A stretch of 64,000 nucleotides of DNA from Linepithema humile (taxonomy: Eukaryota; Arthropoda; Insecta; Hymenoptera; Formicidae), in the NCBI RefSeq assembly GCF_040581485.1, contig NC_090132.1, positions 3,979,001-4,043,000 of the forward strand. The letters are read 5' to 3'. A program made the position numbers and the translations under genes. The notes under the pieces were generated by a model, which saw only the letters and a list, made by a program, of their open reading frames with translations, was not told the DNA's origin and made no database searches. Below, piece by piece: positions 1 through 11,457 of this stretch (positions are counted from its first letter, which is position 1; each line of letters opens with the position of its first letter).

Positions 1-2
1 AG

Positions 3-1732
3 GAATTGAAGAGCTTTACTGATGAAATTAACCAAGAAATCACCGATATTGTCGGAAGCTTAGGCTGGACAATGGAAAGTGTGTCAAATGTGGTAAGTAT
101 AATTGAATTTTGTTTAGAAAGATATTATTACAAAAATATTTTAAATATTATATGTGCATAGGACAAAGAGTATTTTACATGTCCATATGATCCATCCCAT
201 CGATTAACAATGGAATCTTTCAACGATCATCTTACCTCTTGTCAATGGAAAGCTGAAGGTTATGAAAAATCGGATATTCCATTTTCGGAGCCAACCTTGC
301 CAGCAAATTCACCGTTCAGTATAAAATTCGGTAAGCAATTTTTAGAATAAATACTTTAAATCTCTTAGAAATATTGTACTTTCATGAAATATATGTTGTA
401 GATGAACAACTGCAAAATGAAGTTTTGAGGAAGGCCAAAGAGCAAAATCTAAGCATGCAAATTGGTTAGTATAAGAGCATAGTAACTTACTATGTCCATT
501 TTTATGCATTTTAAATGACAGTGGAATTTTTTCCAGCAAGTTATGAATGTTATACTTGGTGCGGAATCAATATATCCTTTTACATATCCTTTGCTCAATA
601 TTTAGTCATAAAAACAAAACAGTTCTACTGTAACATTTGCAATCTGTTTCTATCATTTTCCTATTTAGTAACATAATGGACAACAACTTATTGTGCAGCT
701 ATTAATTGCGAGAAAATAGCTATTTTGATTATTTTATGATTATGTTATTATAATTTTTAAAAATATATACAAATTCTTGACATTGATAATAGGTATGGGT
801 GAGCGGTTAGTACCGCGTACATCTGATAGGCTTCTCACAGATTTTACCAGTGACGAGAGAAGAGCATTATACGATTATGTTATTGCTAATACTACAAAAC
901 TAGATATTGGTCAAGATATTGAAGACATCAACAATTTGTAAGGCTTTTAATTGACTAATATATTTGTGATATATAGTTGTATATGTTATATTTAATATTG
1001 GTGCAATGTATAAATACTATCAAATTTATTTTCAGGCAACCACAAGAGACAGAAGAGAAACAATTATCCTTTCTAGAGTTATTAATTTATGAGCGCAATT
1101 TGAAGAGACGTAGAGCAAAGCATAAAGGCGTTCATACAAATAAGAAATCTCAGGTTGAAGTGCTTAGAGAAGTGATTAATCAGCAAATGGAGATCTATAC
1201 AGATTATATTTCTGGACAAACTATTTCTGAATCCGCAACTAGTTCTGAACCTATGGATGTTCAGAGTACCAAAGTGGATGATTTGAATTATGAAACATCG
1301 CGAGAAAGGACAGAACATTTATATAAAGTATTTCATTCTTCCTCGCAAAGTTATAATGATTTTAATTCTGAGGATTATGAGAGGAATGATCACCGCCATA
1401 GAGGAAGTCACCAGGAGTGGTCACCACGTAGAAGAGATGACCGAAAAGAAGAATATTTAGAGGAAAAAAATTATCACCGATCGAGAGATCAAGACAGACG
1501 GGAAAGACACTCAGATGAATACAGGAAGCACAAACATGAAAAACATAGCAAATCCTCCCATTCGAGAGATAAAAAGTCACATAAAAAAGATAAACATCGA
1601 AGCAAAGACAAACACAAAGATAAATATCGTGAAAGAAGTCATACATCTCGACATCACGATAAGTCGCTCGAAAAGAGACATTCTTCAAAACATAGTGATT
1701 ATAAACGAAAGGAGAGAAGTAAAGAGCGTTAA
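3..1732 (+). CDS. SNRNP48: U11/U12 snRNP 48 kDa protein (U11-48K), 5' part missing
   Basis: Minor-spliceosome protein that helps the U11 snRNP recognise the 5' splice site of U12-type introns in the nucleus (family knowledge). Visible exons are 3-92, 162-330, 402-464, 793-937 and 1036-1732. All have GT-AG borders and join in frame to 387 residues; the true start lies left of the window. Exon 1 carries the 'SLGW' segment that precedes the zinc finger in this family. Exon 2 encodes the diagnostic CHHC finger CPYDPSHRLTMESFNDHLTSC without its last residue in CPYDPSHRLTMESFNDHLTS, spacing C-x5-H-x9-H-x3-C. The last ~120 residues are a Lys/Arg/His/Ser-rich, RS-like tail (SRDKKSHKKDKHRSKDK), as in many splicing factors. 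The stop TAA is at 1730-1732 and a poly(A) signal follows at 1774. The gene converges on the astacin gene with only 177 bp between stop codons. Identity is firm; exact 5' structure is unknown. Confidence 0.9.
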
Positions 1733-1773
1733 CACACATCAATTTAAAAATCAATTTTAAGAATGAAAATAGC

Positions 1774-1779
1774 AATAAA
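1774..1779 (+). terminator. Poly(A) signal of SNRNP48
   Basis: AATAAA lies 42 bp after the SNRNP48 stop codon in AT-rich sequence. It is the first canonical signal on this strand, so it is the likely 3' end signal; cleavage would fall near 1795-1810. Confidence 0.6.
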
Positions 1780-1895
1780 AATCTATTTGACATTTTGTCT
1801 GTAATAATTTTAGCATAATTTATTAGCATCTTTAAAATAATTAACTTGATAAATAATAGAATTAAAATTTTTTTTTATTATTTCACTATACATAC

Positions 1896-1901
1896 TTTAT
1901 T
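1896..1901 (-). terminator. Poly(A) signal of astacin gene A
   Basis: TTTATT on the plus strand reads AATAAA on the minus strand, only 9 bp after the stop codon of the astacin gene at 1910. A cleavage site 10-30 bp further would bring the 3' end close to that of SNRNP48. Other TTTATT copies nearby make the exact choice uncertain. Confidence 0.4.
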
Positions 1902-1909
1902 ATTTTTTA

Positions 1910-3519
1910 TCATTTCTTATCAAAATGAAAATAAAAGTGTACATTTGGAAATAATGGGCTCAGAGGCATGGAGTGATTGGATTGACTAGGATATGTAGTC
2001 TCCAAAAAAGCCATTTGATTAGATTCATCAACGGGCTTTGAATTAACACACTTGTGATCGTCTAATTGATTTGTTATCGTATTGTGTATATTGAATACCG
2101 GTCCTTGTGGGTTTGCTTCAATAACATTTTTGCTTTCAGTAACATTTTTGTCTTTTGTCAGATTCTGTTCTTCTTTTTTATCCACATTTTTAATATTATA
2201 TGCATTGCAATTGTAACTAATCAACAGTTTTTGTATATCATAATACGACAAGTGATTTCGTTGACCAATCTCCACGTTAGGAGTCTATAAATATAAAAAA
2301 AAATTGAATTAACGATATTAAATCTCAATGCAATAAACCAGATATTACAAATGTAACAATTTCGTCTTGTTTTTCAGTATTTAGAAGTATATTTGATACA
2401 ATCACCTTAGGAATTATTGTTGGAAGCGTTTTATCCTTAGTAAATGCCGTCATCGAATAGTGCATTATACTATCATAATCGTACGGCAATCCATAATCGG
2501 TTACGACGCTATCATTCATGAGATTGAAATTGTACGCATCCTCTAAAAACAGAGTAATTTTTCTAATTAGTTTTCCTTTCAATTCGGTATTGATTTCGTG
2601 CTATATCGTGCTATACCATTTCTTATATTATCCCATATTATCGTGATGTGATCGTCGCGATCTGGCCTCATGTGCTCATGATATGCACCTAAAGTGTGTA
2701 ATATCTCGTGTAGCGCGTGTCCCGTCGTAAACAAGCACCTGTCCACATTTAAATTTAAATGCGACGGTCCAAGCGTACTACGCCCCAAATCGGAAAAACA
2801 ACCGTCTTGATTGCCGGTGATGTTAACCCAATTATTCTTCGGGAGTCTTCCGTCTTTGTTAGGATAAATGCGCACGAACTTAACGCAACTTTTCGACATT
2901 ATAGTATTCATGGCTTCCTCCACTATAGCGAGTCTCGTCGGCTCATTAACTGGATTAAAAGATTCTTGAATTGTGATTGAACAATTCTCAAACATATTTA
3001 TTTTATTTGAATTCAAATATGTCATTATATGCGAGATTATTTCGATCGTGATATTTTTATACAATTTAAGATCCGAAACGACTCACCTATGGACGAATGA
3101 AAATAGTAACTCACGACACCGTCGGGCCACAATAGACTTTTATCCTTCGTAATCGTTTTTCTCGAGAGCATTTCGCGTATATCTCCTTCTCGGTGTGCAC
3201 CTTCTTCAGGATTGTCATAATGGGACCACGTATCGACTGTAAAGATATAATGTTATATTTATAACAATACTAAGCGTTTAAGACGCTTGTGTATCGTTTG
3301 GACGGAGAATGAATTTTCTCGCTCACGTCTGTAGCTGATGGGTATTGCAGAAGCGGCCCTCCGTGTCACTCTGGTTGATGCTGACTGCGGAAGGCTTGCG
3401 AAAGCATTGTAAAATGACATCGGATATGTATTAGTATTCGCGATGAGCCAACTATATAATAAAAGCACTAATGCTAAAGAGAAAAACGGAGGCTCACAGA
3501 GGCGTCGTGCTTTCTGCAT
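1910..3519 (-). CDS. Astacin-family zinc metalloendopeptidase A
   Basis: Secreted M12A protease, here 400 residues. Five exons on the minus strand: 3327-3519, 3087-3236, 2617-2964, 2406-2542 and 1910-2284. Intron phases are 1,1,1,0 and all borders are GT-AG. I chose the ATG at 3519 because it opens directly into a hydrophobic signal peptide (FFSLALVLLLYSWLIANT) and the exon ends at a strong GTGAGC donor. Exon 2 gives the propeptide and the mature N-terminal 'WPDGVVSYYF'. The zinc site HEILHTLGAYHEHMRPDRD is at residues 200-218, with His200, His204 and His210 as ligands and Glu201 catalytic. The Met-turn SIMHY is at 255-259, with Tyr259 the usual fifth ligand. Exon 5 carries the domain end (IGQRNHLSYYDIQKLLISYNC) followed by ~85 residues of low-complexity tail without CUB or EGF modules. 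Substrate unknown; insect astacins act in digestion, cuticle or venom. Confidence 0.88.
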
Positions 3520-4966
3520 CTTTCTTGGGCAAATTACAAACGTGGACTGACGTTTGATCGCTGACGTGCGCATTATAATCGTACGTTGATCGGTTACACC
3601 TTACAATCGATGTATTAAAATTCTCTTCAGAGATCCAATGATGTGTGCAACATCCGTAACGCCACAATTTAGATTAAATTGTTAAGAAATGAATTATCAA
3701 AGTAATTGCCAATAAAAATCTAATCAATTAAGCCATTACTGATACCGATTTTTATTGCAATTCTTATTCCACATGGAATTACATTCAAATGTTATTTATG
3801 AATGTGTAAATAACATAGCATTTGCGTTGTGAAAGATAATTAGAAAATTTTTTTAGTAATATTTAGAAATATTTTACATTTTTATTAATTATTTGAGATT
3901 TAGTCTAAGGTTTATTTTAAGATTTAATTTATTTAAGATTATTATAATATTATAACGAGGACATACTCACAAATGTATGCCGAAATCTTCCGTTCAAAAA
4001 CTTGTTTCTCTATGTGGAACAAGTGTCAATGATATTCTAGAGTTAGAATCAGTGCCGCTTGGCTCGTTACCACGCAACCCTTGAATGACCTATTTCGTGC
4101 TGATTATAAACAGGAGACACCAAATAATCCGGTTGCGAGATATACATTTGCTGATGATATTCATGGTACTTTCTTTCCTGTTCTTGCATTTTTTAAATCG
4201 CCTCCTCTACAACTCTACATAGAAAATTAATTGAAAAAAGTGTCGCGTGTCAGTTGTGGTGGCCAGAAATGGATTACTCAAGCCGAAATCCAGGCTAATT
4301 ATATTATAAAACAAATTCTATGATAAAATAAACTTTATAACGACAATTTGATGATGTAAAAGACGCTGTAGAAATTTACCGAGATACTTGAAATAAGACT
4401 GCTCATCTACATTTAAACTATCACATTATTTGCAAGATTAAAATCATCATTTAATTGGTTTTTATCCTTTCCCTTTTTTTTTAATTAATTATAATTATTA
4501 TTAGACATCAAAGTATTATAGATTTAAATTTCTTATGCATATAAGAACTGCATTAGAGATTGATTAAATTTAAAATTACTAAAACAGATACTTTTTATAT
4601 ATTTTACATAAACACGATTTATATTTAAAAAAAGGAACAATGTTGTATACATTAACAAAAATAATTTTAATCTTTTTTATACGAGCGGTAATATTCTCTC
4701 TTTTCCGCCCGACTATTCTTTTCGTTACCATCTTCTTCTGTGGCTTACTTATTCCTTACTCCTGCCACAATATTTTCTGAGGGCGTTAGTGAGATCAGGA
4801 ATCACAACATCAAGTCGGTGGCAGTCGACGGTTAAGAGAATATGGCGATAGCTGTCGTCCTCACTGCTTTACATATTTAATGCATGCAATCTCAGCTTGT
4901 TGAGCGATTTTGTTTTGTCGCATGCGCATACTGCACCTGTGCGAGAAGCGCATTTTTTGACTTCAA
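3520..4966. other. Intergenic region between divergent astacin A and fused
   Basis: Shared upstream region of two divergently transcribed genes. Mostly AT-rich, with no clear TATA box next to either start codon. Two overlapping stop-free stretches on the plus strand (3956-4084 and 4033-4230) look mildly protein-like but lack a start and a recognised family. A CT-rich, GC-richer stretch at about 4690-4960 is the most likely fused promoter. Confidence 0.5.
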
Positions 4967-7900
4967 ATGAAAAAATACGAAAGTTCCAAGATGAAGAAGT
5001 ATGAGATCTTAAAGCAAATCGGAGAGGGATCTTTTGGACAAGTGTACAAAGCTAAGAAACGTTCGGATGGTGAAATCGTGGCTTTCAAAATGATAAGGAA
5101 GGTACGTGAATCAAAGGAGATTTATAAATAAATAACTATTTTATAACCAATGATGTATTTGTTTGCAGTGCGGCAGGTCGTTTAAGGAGCTGAAAAGTTT
5201 ACGTCAAGAGTGTGAGATTCAACGTCATTTACATCATCCAAATATTGTGCAGATGTTAGATTCCTTTGAGACAGAAAACGAAGTATGTTAGATCGACACT
5301 TTTATAAATAGCAGAACATAGCGTTTAATAAGCGATTGATAATTAGTAGATCTAATTGTATACGTCAATCAAATCCAATCCAGTAATTGCTTATTGAATG
5401 TTTTGTACTGTTGAAAAAAATATAACATATTTCTAGATGTTTTGTAGAATATGTGATCTAGATTGTGGTTGTAACGGAATATGCAGACAAGGAACTCTAT
5501 GATATACTGGACAAGCAAGGCAGATTGTCCGAGGAAAGAGCTCAAGTAATAGCTTGTGATCTGGTGTCTGCGCTTTATTATTTGCATTCAAATCGAGTGA
5601 TGCATAGGTTTGTGTCTAATTGTAGACAGATGTAATCTGTAATGTGCTATAATAATGATTCTGTTTTCATTATTAGAGATCTCAAGCCACAAAATGTTCT
5701 TTTGGAGGCAAACGGTGTGGCTAAACTTTGTGATTTTGGATTTGCTCGCAGCATGAGCACTGGCACTCACGTACTTACTTCAATCAAAGGTACGCCATTG
5801 TACATGGCGCCAGAACTTATAGAAGAATATCCATATGACCATAATGCTGATTTGTGGTAAATCTGTCATACATTTGACACATATAATTTATATTTTATTT
5901 GCACAATAAATACATCTTAAAATTAATGTTTTATTTAGGTCCTTAGGATGCATAGTTTATGAATTGGTGGTGGGTTCTCCTCCATTTCAGACCAACTCAA
6001 TATTGCACTTGGTTAAATTAATCAGATTTGAAGCGATAAAGTGGCCAGATTTTATTTCTCCAAATTGCAAAAGCTTCTTACAGGTAGAAATATTTATCTA
6101 GGTATTTGTAGATAATGTGTTTGTAATATCTTATTTATTCATGGTTTTAATTTCAGGGTTTACTACAAAAAGATCCTTCTCAGCGATTGACTTGGCCAGC
6201 TCTTCTCGAACATCCGTTCGTCAAAGATCGAATTATAATAGTAGGTGGCACCGCACCTGTGGCTCCATTAACAACTCCATTGTCCGCGAGTCAAGCAAGA
6301 GCAAAGCAGCAGCAGTTGCAAAGTCTGGCGATGCGTTCTACGAAACAATCCAAGTATAGTGCCGTTGATTTAATTGTCTTGAGAGAATCGTGCACGCAAT
6401 ATTTTTCTCAATTAATCGTTTTCTATGTAGAGTTGTGGAGAAAGTGATAAAAAAAATGCAAGAACAGGAGAGGAAACAGCACGAATATCGTCAGCGAACA
6501 TGTATCTCGCAACCGGGTTATCTAGTATCCCCTGGTTATTGCCAGCATGGAATAGGTCATTGTCAAGGATTGCGTCATAGCGAGCCGAGCGGCACTGATT
6601 CTAGCGCTAGCATCGACGTGCTTTTAGGAAATCTCAGTCTCAGGGCGTCTCTGAGAAGTGATCTTCTAGCAGCGGATCACGCTATATGCCAGAACGATTG
6701 TCCGCATAGCGCAAATGTAGAGCATAATTTCCCCGTATCGGAGGATCACTCCAAACCTATTCAAACGCAGATAGACGACAATTCCGTTGGACGACAGTTG
6801 GATGGGGAAATGCATCACACTAATGCTCAGGGTGATGGTATCAATATCGGTCAACAAGCGGAAAAATCCTCGCACACTGATCAAATGCACGGCGATGGTG
6901 ATTGTAAACAAAGCTGCTTGAGCATCGATTATGAACAAGAATTCGGTGAGAAAAATCCACCCGAAAAGAAAACGTCCGAGAAGCCTGCGAGATTGCCGGA
7001 CTGGGATCTGAGGGCAGTGGAAAGACCGATTGAAAATGAAGAATGGGTTGTGTTTTTACAAAAATCGATGGAAGAAGTTATGGAGGGCGAGATCGATTCT
7101 TTGTTGCAACAAAATTGCGTTTCGGTGTTTGTTTCCCCTCTTAGAAACCCAGCAGCCGGTTGTCGAGTAGTCGAATACGTAGCTTGTTTATTATCGTTGC
7201 CGTTTACCGTGCCAATTAGCAAGGAGAATTTGAAGAAAATCGAACGAGTTTATCTGGATGTAAGAGTGGTACCTAATCTCGTTTACGCTGTGAAACTCCT
7301 AATGTCGGAACGCTCTGACGAAGCGACGAACGCGACAGATACGGCTTATGCGGAAACGAGATCAGCATCCTCTCTGTCTGCGGATGAGCTTCAAGCGCTC
7401 GAGTGCGCAATGCTGGTGCTTTGCAGATTGGTATACGTTGGGAATCAATTTCTCATTCAGTTTTGCGACGCCATTTACATCGTTAATGGAATGCCACTTC
7501 TACAACAACTGCTAGCTTTGGAGAGAAGAAAGGCACGAGTCGTTGCGGATCTTGTAGCGATTTTGAATAATGTGCTGCGATCTCAACCTGAGAATGCCGA
7601 GCTTGTGGAACGGGTCGTATTGCGTATGAAAACACCTGGTGAGTAAATTATAAATCATTTTCTGCACCGTCATAATTTTATAAGTTGTATATGTGAGACT
7701 GTGTCTTCAATGAAGGAGCATCGGTAGAGCAGCTCAGTAAACTTCTCCATCATCGACAAGCTGTTTTGCGAGCGAGAACGTGTACCATGGTTAGATTGTT
7801 GGGTAGATTTTGCTGCAGAGCACTGCAACAGGTTTGGGACAGATCATTAAAAAATTTAATTGAGAGTTTAACTAAGGATGAGGATGAACAAGTGCGACAC

Positions 7901-8045
7901 GTAAGTAAATTAAATAATTGCAATGTTTTCGTCAAAACAATACATTATATAACATATCGCAAAAATATTATTCTAGGCTGCTGTGGATGCAGTAAGTGAA
8001 TTAAAACAACTAACGTATTACAATCAAAAGAGTCCTGTGAGTTGA
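4967..8045 (+). CDS. fu: Serine/threonine kinase Fused (STK36 orthologue)
   Basis: Cytoplasmic kinase that transmits Hedgehog signals from Smoothened to Cubitus interruptus in the Costal-2 complex (established for Drosophila). Nine exons: 4967-5101, 5169-5282, 5462-5607, 5677-5856, 5939-6083, 6157-6353, 6431-7638, 7716-7900, 7977-8045, giving 792 residues, close to the ~800 of insect Fused. The N-terminal kinase domain is complete: glycine loop GEGSFGQV at 19-26, Lys41 in VAFK, HRDLKPQN from 131, DFG at 151-153, and GTPLYMAPE from 170. The domain ends near residue 265 (LLEHPFVKD). The rest, mostly the single 1.2-kb exon 7, is the regulatory region. Its last ~300 residues are helical and leucine-rich, where Drosophila Fused binds Costal-2. 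Two in-frame ATGs (4967 and 4991) both start 'MKKYE'; homologues start near the second, so residues 1-8 may not be used. All catalytic residues are present. Confidence 0.9.
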
Positions 8046-8278
8046 GCGGGTGAAATAAGAATATTTGTAGGGATCAATTTTAATGTTGTTATTATCCTTC
8101 AACTAGTACAGAATTATGCGTAATTCGTGATTCGCCGTTGAGAGAGAAGAAATTAAACGCGCCAATGACTGTAAAAGCATTCAACGGATAACAAACTGCG
8201 AATCGCATATTCACATAATCCGGCGCTAATTTTATGAGATCAAATATTTTATTTTTAGACAGACTGATATACTTAAGA

Positions 8279-8321
8279 AATAAAATATTTGTAATATTTT
8301 TATAAATCGCTAAATAATAAA
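8279..8321 (+). terminator. Poly(A) signals of fused
   Basis: Two AATAAA hexamers, at 8279-8284 and 8316-8321, follow the fused stop codon by about 235 and 270 bp. Either could be used. Confidence 0.5.
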
Positions 8322-8492
8322 CATACTTTGGCTCGTGCAGATATACTTAAAATGTAGCAAATACGTTATAAAGATTTTCAAGTGTTCAATCAAATTAATA
8401 TTAACAGGGTAAATAAGAATCTTAATTGTACGTAATATTATTGACTTTGTGAAATTTTTTACATAAATATACGCAATATTGAATGTTTTGTT

Positions 8493-8498
8493 TTTATT
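8493..8498 (-). terminator. Poly(A) signal of astacin gene B
   Basis: TTTATT on the plus strand is AATAAA on the minus strand, about 92 bp past the astacin B stop codon. If fused uses its signals at 8279-8321, the two transcripts end about 170 bp apart without overlapping. Confidence 0.45.
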
Positions 8499-8589
8499 TT
8501 TAGATCTTTTTCCATGAAAATTCCATGTATTTGTGCAGACTACCGACTTGGATATTTTATTACACATTTTAGAGTTTGATTATTTGAAT

Positions 8590-10385
8590 TTAATCGAATA
8601 TCCATCCCATAGAAATTTCTTCAGAAGAATTAGATGAATCGCTGTCATTTTCTTTCGTGTCACGATTGCTACATTGCTCTTTATACATTGCCTGCACTTT
8701 GGCTACGTCCTTTTCGCTGAGTCCGTCTCGCTGACCAAGTTTTACCTTTTCTTTCTGCGAAATGACATAAACATTGAGAGCAAACCGAACTATATAGAAA
8801 TATCATGAATACCGCACGATTATTACCTTCGGCGTAATAGTAGGTTCTCCATTTCTCGAGAAGGCATGGGAACTGTAATGCATGACGCTCTTGTAATCGT
8901 AGCCGATGCCATAATCGGTCACAGTGCGATTATCGTACTTATTGAAATTGTGCTCCTTGCCTGCAAGAGTTCATTAAAATTTAGTTCACGCATTGTGTAA
9001 AAGCTTTCATCCGAAGAATTCATAAAAAATATCATAAAATATCATAAATTGCTTCTCAATATTTATGGAAGATTATTACGGAGAAATTGATAAATAAATA
9101 TATAATCTTACGAAAAGATAAGAAATCTCTCTACTTATATTTTTTTTTAATTATAAACACGTAATAAGTCGAGAAAATATATTTCGCAAAGAGTGCAATT
9201 AAATATCATTCGAAACGGTCGAGATCCTGTTTTAATTACCAAATTTGAAATAAAATATGCCATTTAATTACATTGCGATAACATTAATGCTCTTACCAGG
9301 CTTGATGTTATCCCAATGTATGGTGACCCACTCGTCTCGGTTCGCGGCGCTCTGTTGATGGTAAAAGCCCAAGGCGTGCATAAATTCGTGTACGACAACA
9401 CCGTGATGAACGCATCCCGGATTCTGTAGATTCAAGACCTGTCCATGACCGTGACGGCCGACCAGGGACCAACATCCCGAGTTTTTCGCTTGTATTGTCA
9501 CGTAATCGTCGTCAGTATCTTTGTAAGGCCGAAAACGCAAGCAGGTCTTTTTGTGATACTCCTGCATCGCTTCTTTGATCAATTCGATTTGGCTCTCATC
9601 TACGAATTAATAATTTATGCATGAAATTGAATTATCGAAGTCAAAAGTAAATTTAAATATTTACGACGAATTATTTATGACCGATTTTATAATAATGTTT
9701 TTGTTTGTTTTACATATAATTTTGAAAAAAAGCAACGAAGCAATTAACGTAATAAATTAATTAACGTTAACGAATTTTAAACGGTATTTGCTATTAATGA
9801 AAAATATTTATGATAATATAAATGATAAAATATGTTTATCATTTAATATGTTTATCATAAAAAATGTTTATCATTTCGATTAGGAAAAAAAGGATAAAAC
9901 ATTACCAAATTCATCTTTCTGTATGAAATACGGCACGACACCACCGGGCCATCGTGCTTTAGTGTCTAGAATACCGTTTTTCCATGATGGACTATCAGGA
10001 TGGATCATTATATCACCTTCGTGTAGACCGCTCAGTTCCCAAATATATTGTGGATTACTCGGGCGCCAAGAGTTTATGTTATTAGCTGCGCGAGAGAAGA
10101 TAAATATAATTTTAATAAAGGTTTTTTTCGATTATTTTATATTTAGTTCGAGTAAAATTTACTTTATTTCTCAAATTTTAATTAGTTATAAATTTATTGA
10201 AATTGATAGTGCAATTAGCAATTGGAAATTTAATTACCAATTTCTTCATGATTGTGGCCGTCTTCGAAAACTCCGTCGAATCGTGGTTTAGGCGGTGCAG
10301 GACGAAGTCGACGATGATTTCTGGCCGGTAATCCCGAACTAATGCCGATCGCTACGAACAGTAAGATTATTCGTATTGTCACCAT
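8590..10385 (-). CDS. Astacin-family zinc metalloendopeptidase B
   Basis: Second secreted M12A protease, 309 residues. Exons on the minus strand: 10238-10385, 9906-10085, 9297-9599, 8827-8960, 8590-8754; intron phases 1,1,1,0, identical to astacin A. The start at 10385 opens into a signal peptide (MVTIRIILLFVAIGISSG) and a TATA-like sequence lies about 50 bp upstream. Exon 2 encodes the propeptide with a 'HEGDIM' segment and the mature start 'RWPGGVVPYFI'. The zinc site HEFMHALGFYHQQSAANRD begins at residue 180, with His180, His184 and His190 and catalytic Glu181. The usual Glu after the third His is Gln here, a form common in insect astacins. The Met-turn SVMHY is at 235-239. The C-terminus is short and acidic/serine-rich (NDSDSSNSSEE), with no CUB or EGF domain. 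Same strand and layout as astacin A, so probably a paralogue. Confidence 0.9.
9831..9876. repeat. Short imperfect tandem repeat in astacin B intron 2
   Basis: Three imperfect copies of an ATGTTTATCATTTAAT-like unit lie side by side in the intron between exons 2 and 3 of astacin B. Simple local duplication. Confidence 0.5.
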
Positions 10386-10435
10386 TGTGCCTTCGTCCTG
10401 AACAAAGTAGTACCTTACACTGCAAGGTTTCCTTC

Positions 10436-10447
10436 TTTATATATATA
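10436..10447 (-). promoter_or_regulatory. TATA-box-like element of astacin B
   Basis: On the minus strand the sequence reads TATATATAAAG, about 50-60 bp upstream of the astacin B start codon. With the usual 25-30 bp from TATA to start site, the 5' UTR would be only about 25-30 nt. Position and sequence fit a core promoter, but AT-rich DNA yields such strings often. Confidence 0.45.
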
Positions 10448-11359
10448 ATCCTTATCCGCTGTAATCGCTCACCAGCGGAACTTTTTAGACACTTCAGATA
10501 TGCAAATACTTAGTTTATCTCGTGTGATTCGTGAAAGAAGGTTCTTCAGTTCTTTTTTGAACATTTTGTCGCACATTTTTTTGTTTATATTTTTGTTCAA
10601 TTTAATTTGTCTTGCAGCAAGTATTGCTCTCGGGAATTAATTATCAGCGTCATCATTGTGTTTCAGATCGATCCGTGACGTTGCTTTGAAAACTATTTAG
10701 GTCGAAAATACAAACTATAATCGCAGACACAACCTGAATATAAATCGCGCGGCTTATCTTTTCGTTGACTGTTGTGACCTAATAGAAAATCGGTTCCGCG
10801 GCAAACTCCCGTAGAATTATCATCGCACGTTATTGTGGTGTATGTCAAGACGATGCATTTACATAAAGGAAGTTACGTGTACACGAGAAAAATACAAATT
10901 AAGTCTTACCGCGATATTTGAAACATTCTAAATTACTTCTCGTAGAAATATTTTTTGGAGATATTTTTTTAATTGCAATTCTTTTAATTTGACATTTTAA
11001 TGATCAAATCTGGGATTAAATTTAGATTGCAATAAAATTAGTTAAAATTTTATCAACAAATTCTGCTTAATTTATTATAATTTTTTTTTATTATTACATT
11101 TCTTGGACGCATAATTAAATACATCTTTTATTTTTCGCTAAGAATTATACCATAATTTTTATTATATTACGATTTTACAAAATGATAAATATTTTTTTGT
11201 ATTTTAAGCTGTGTCTTGCATTCAAGTCCCGTCTTTTGTACAACTTTTACTCTTCACGTACATCTATTATAGAATATCCAGTCTTCGCTTGACGCGAAAT
11301 CGGGTACAAAAAATATGGCATGCTTTTTCTTTTCGTCGTCTTGCAGTGCATTATTTATC

Positions 11360-11457
11360 GCCGTTCTGAAAATGAGCAGAACGGCAGATTTAACAAAGTA
11401 GCGCCTCGGAGAAGGCGCCTTATCGAATCTCCGGCATCCTGACGCCTCGAGGCGTCA
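11360..11457. repeat. Cluster of three perfect stem-loops/palindromes
   Basis: Within 98 bp: a 9-bp perfect stem GCCGTTCTG/CAGAACGGC with an 8-nt loop (11360-11385), a 5-6 bp GC stem around GCGCC/GGCGC (11401-11419), and the 18-bp perfect palindrome TGACGCCTCGAGGCGTCA (11440-11457). The sequence is GC-rich against an AT-rich background. Function unknown; see findings. Confidence 0.55.

Larger units (their letters stand above)
8046..8589. other. 3' untranslated region between convergent fused and astacin B
   Basis: The stop codons of fused (+) and astacin B (-) are 544 bp apart. The sequence is AT-rich and non-coding, with poly(A) signals on both strands; I see no further gene here. Confidence 0.6.

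Noticed and set aside
3297..3318. TGGACGGAGAA, the first 11 nt of miR-184
   Set aside because: The rest of the mature sequence does not match and no complementary arm is found nearby; it lies in an astacin A intron by chance.
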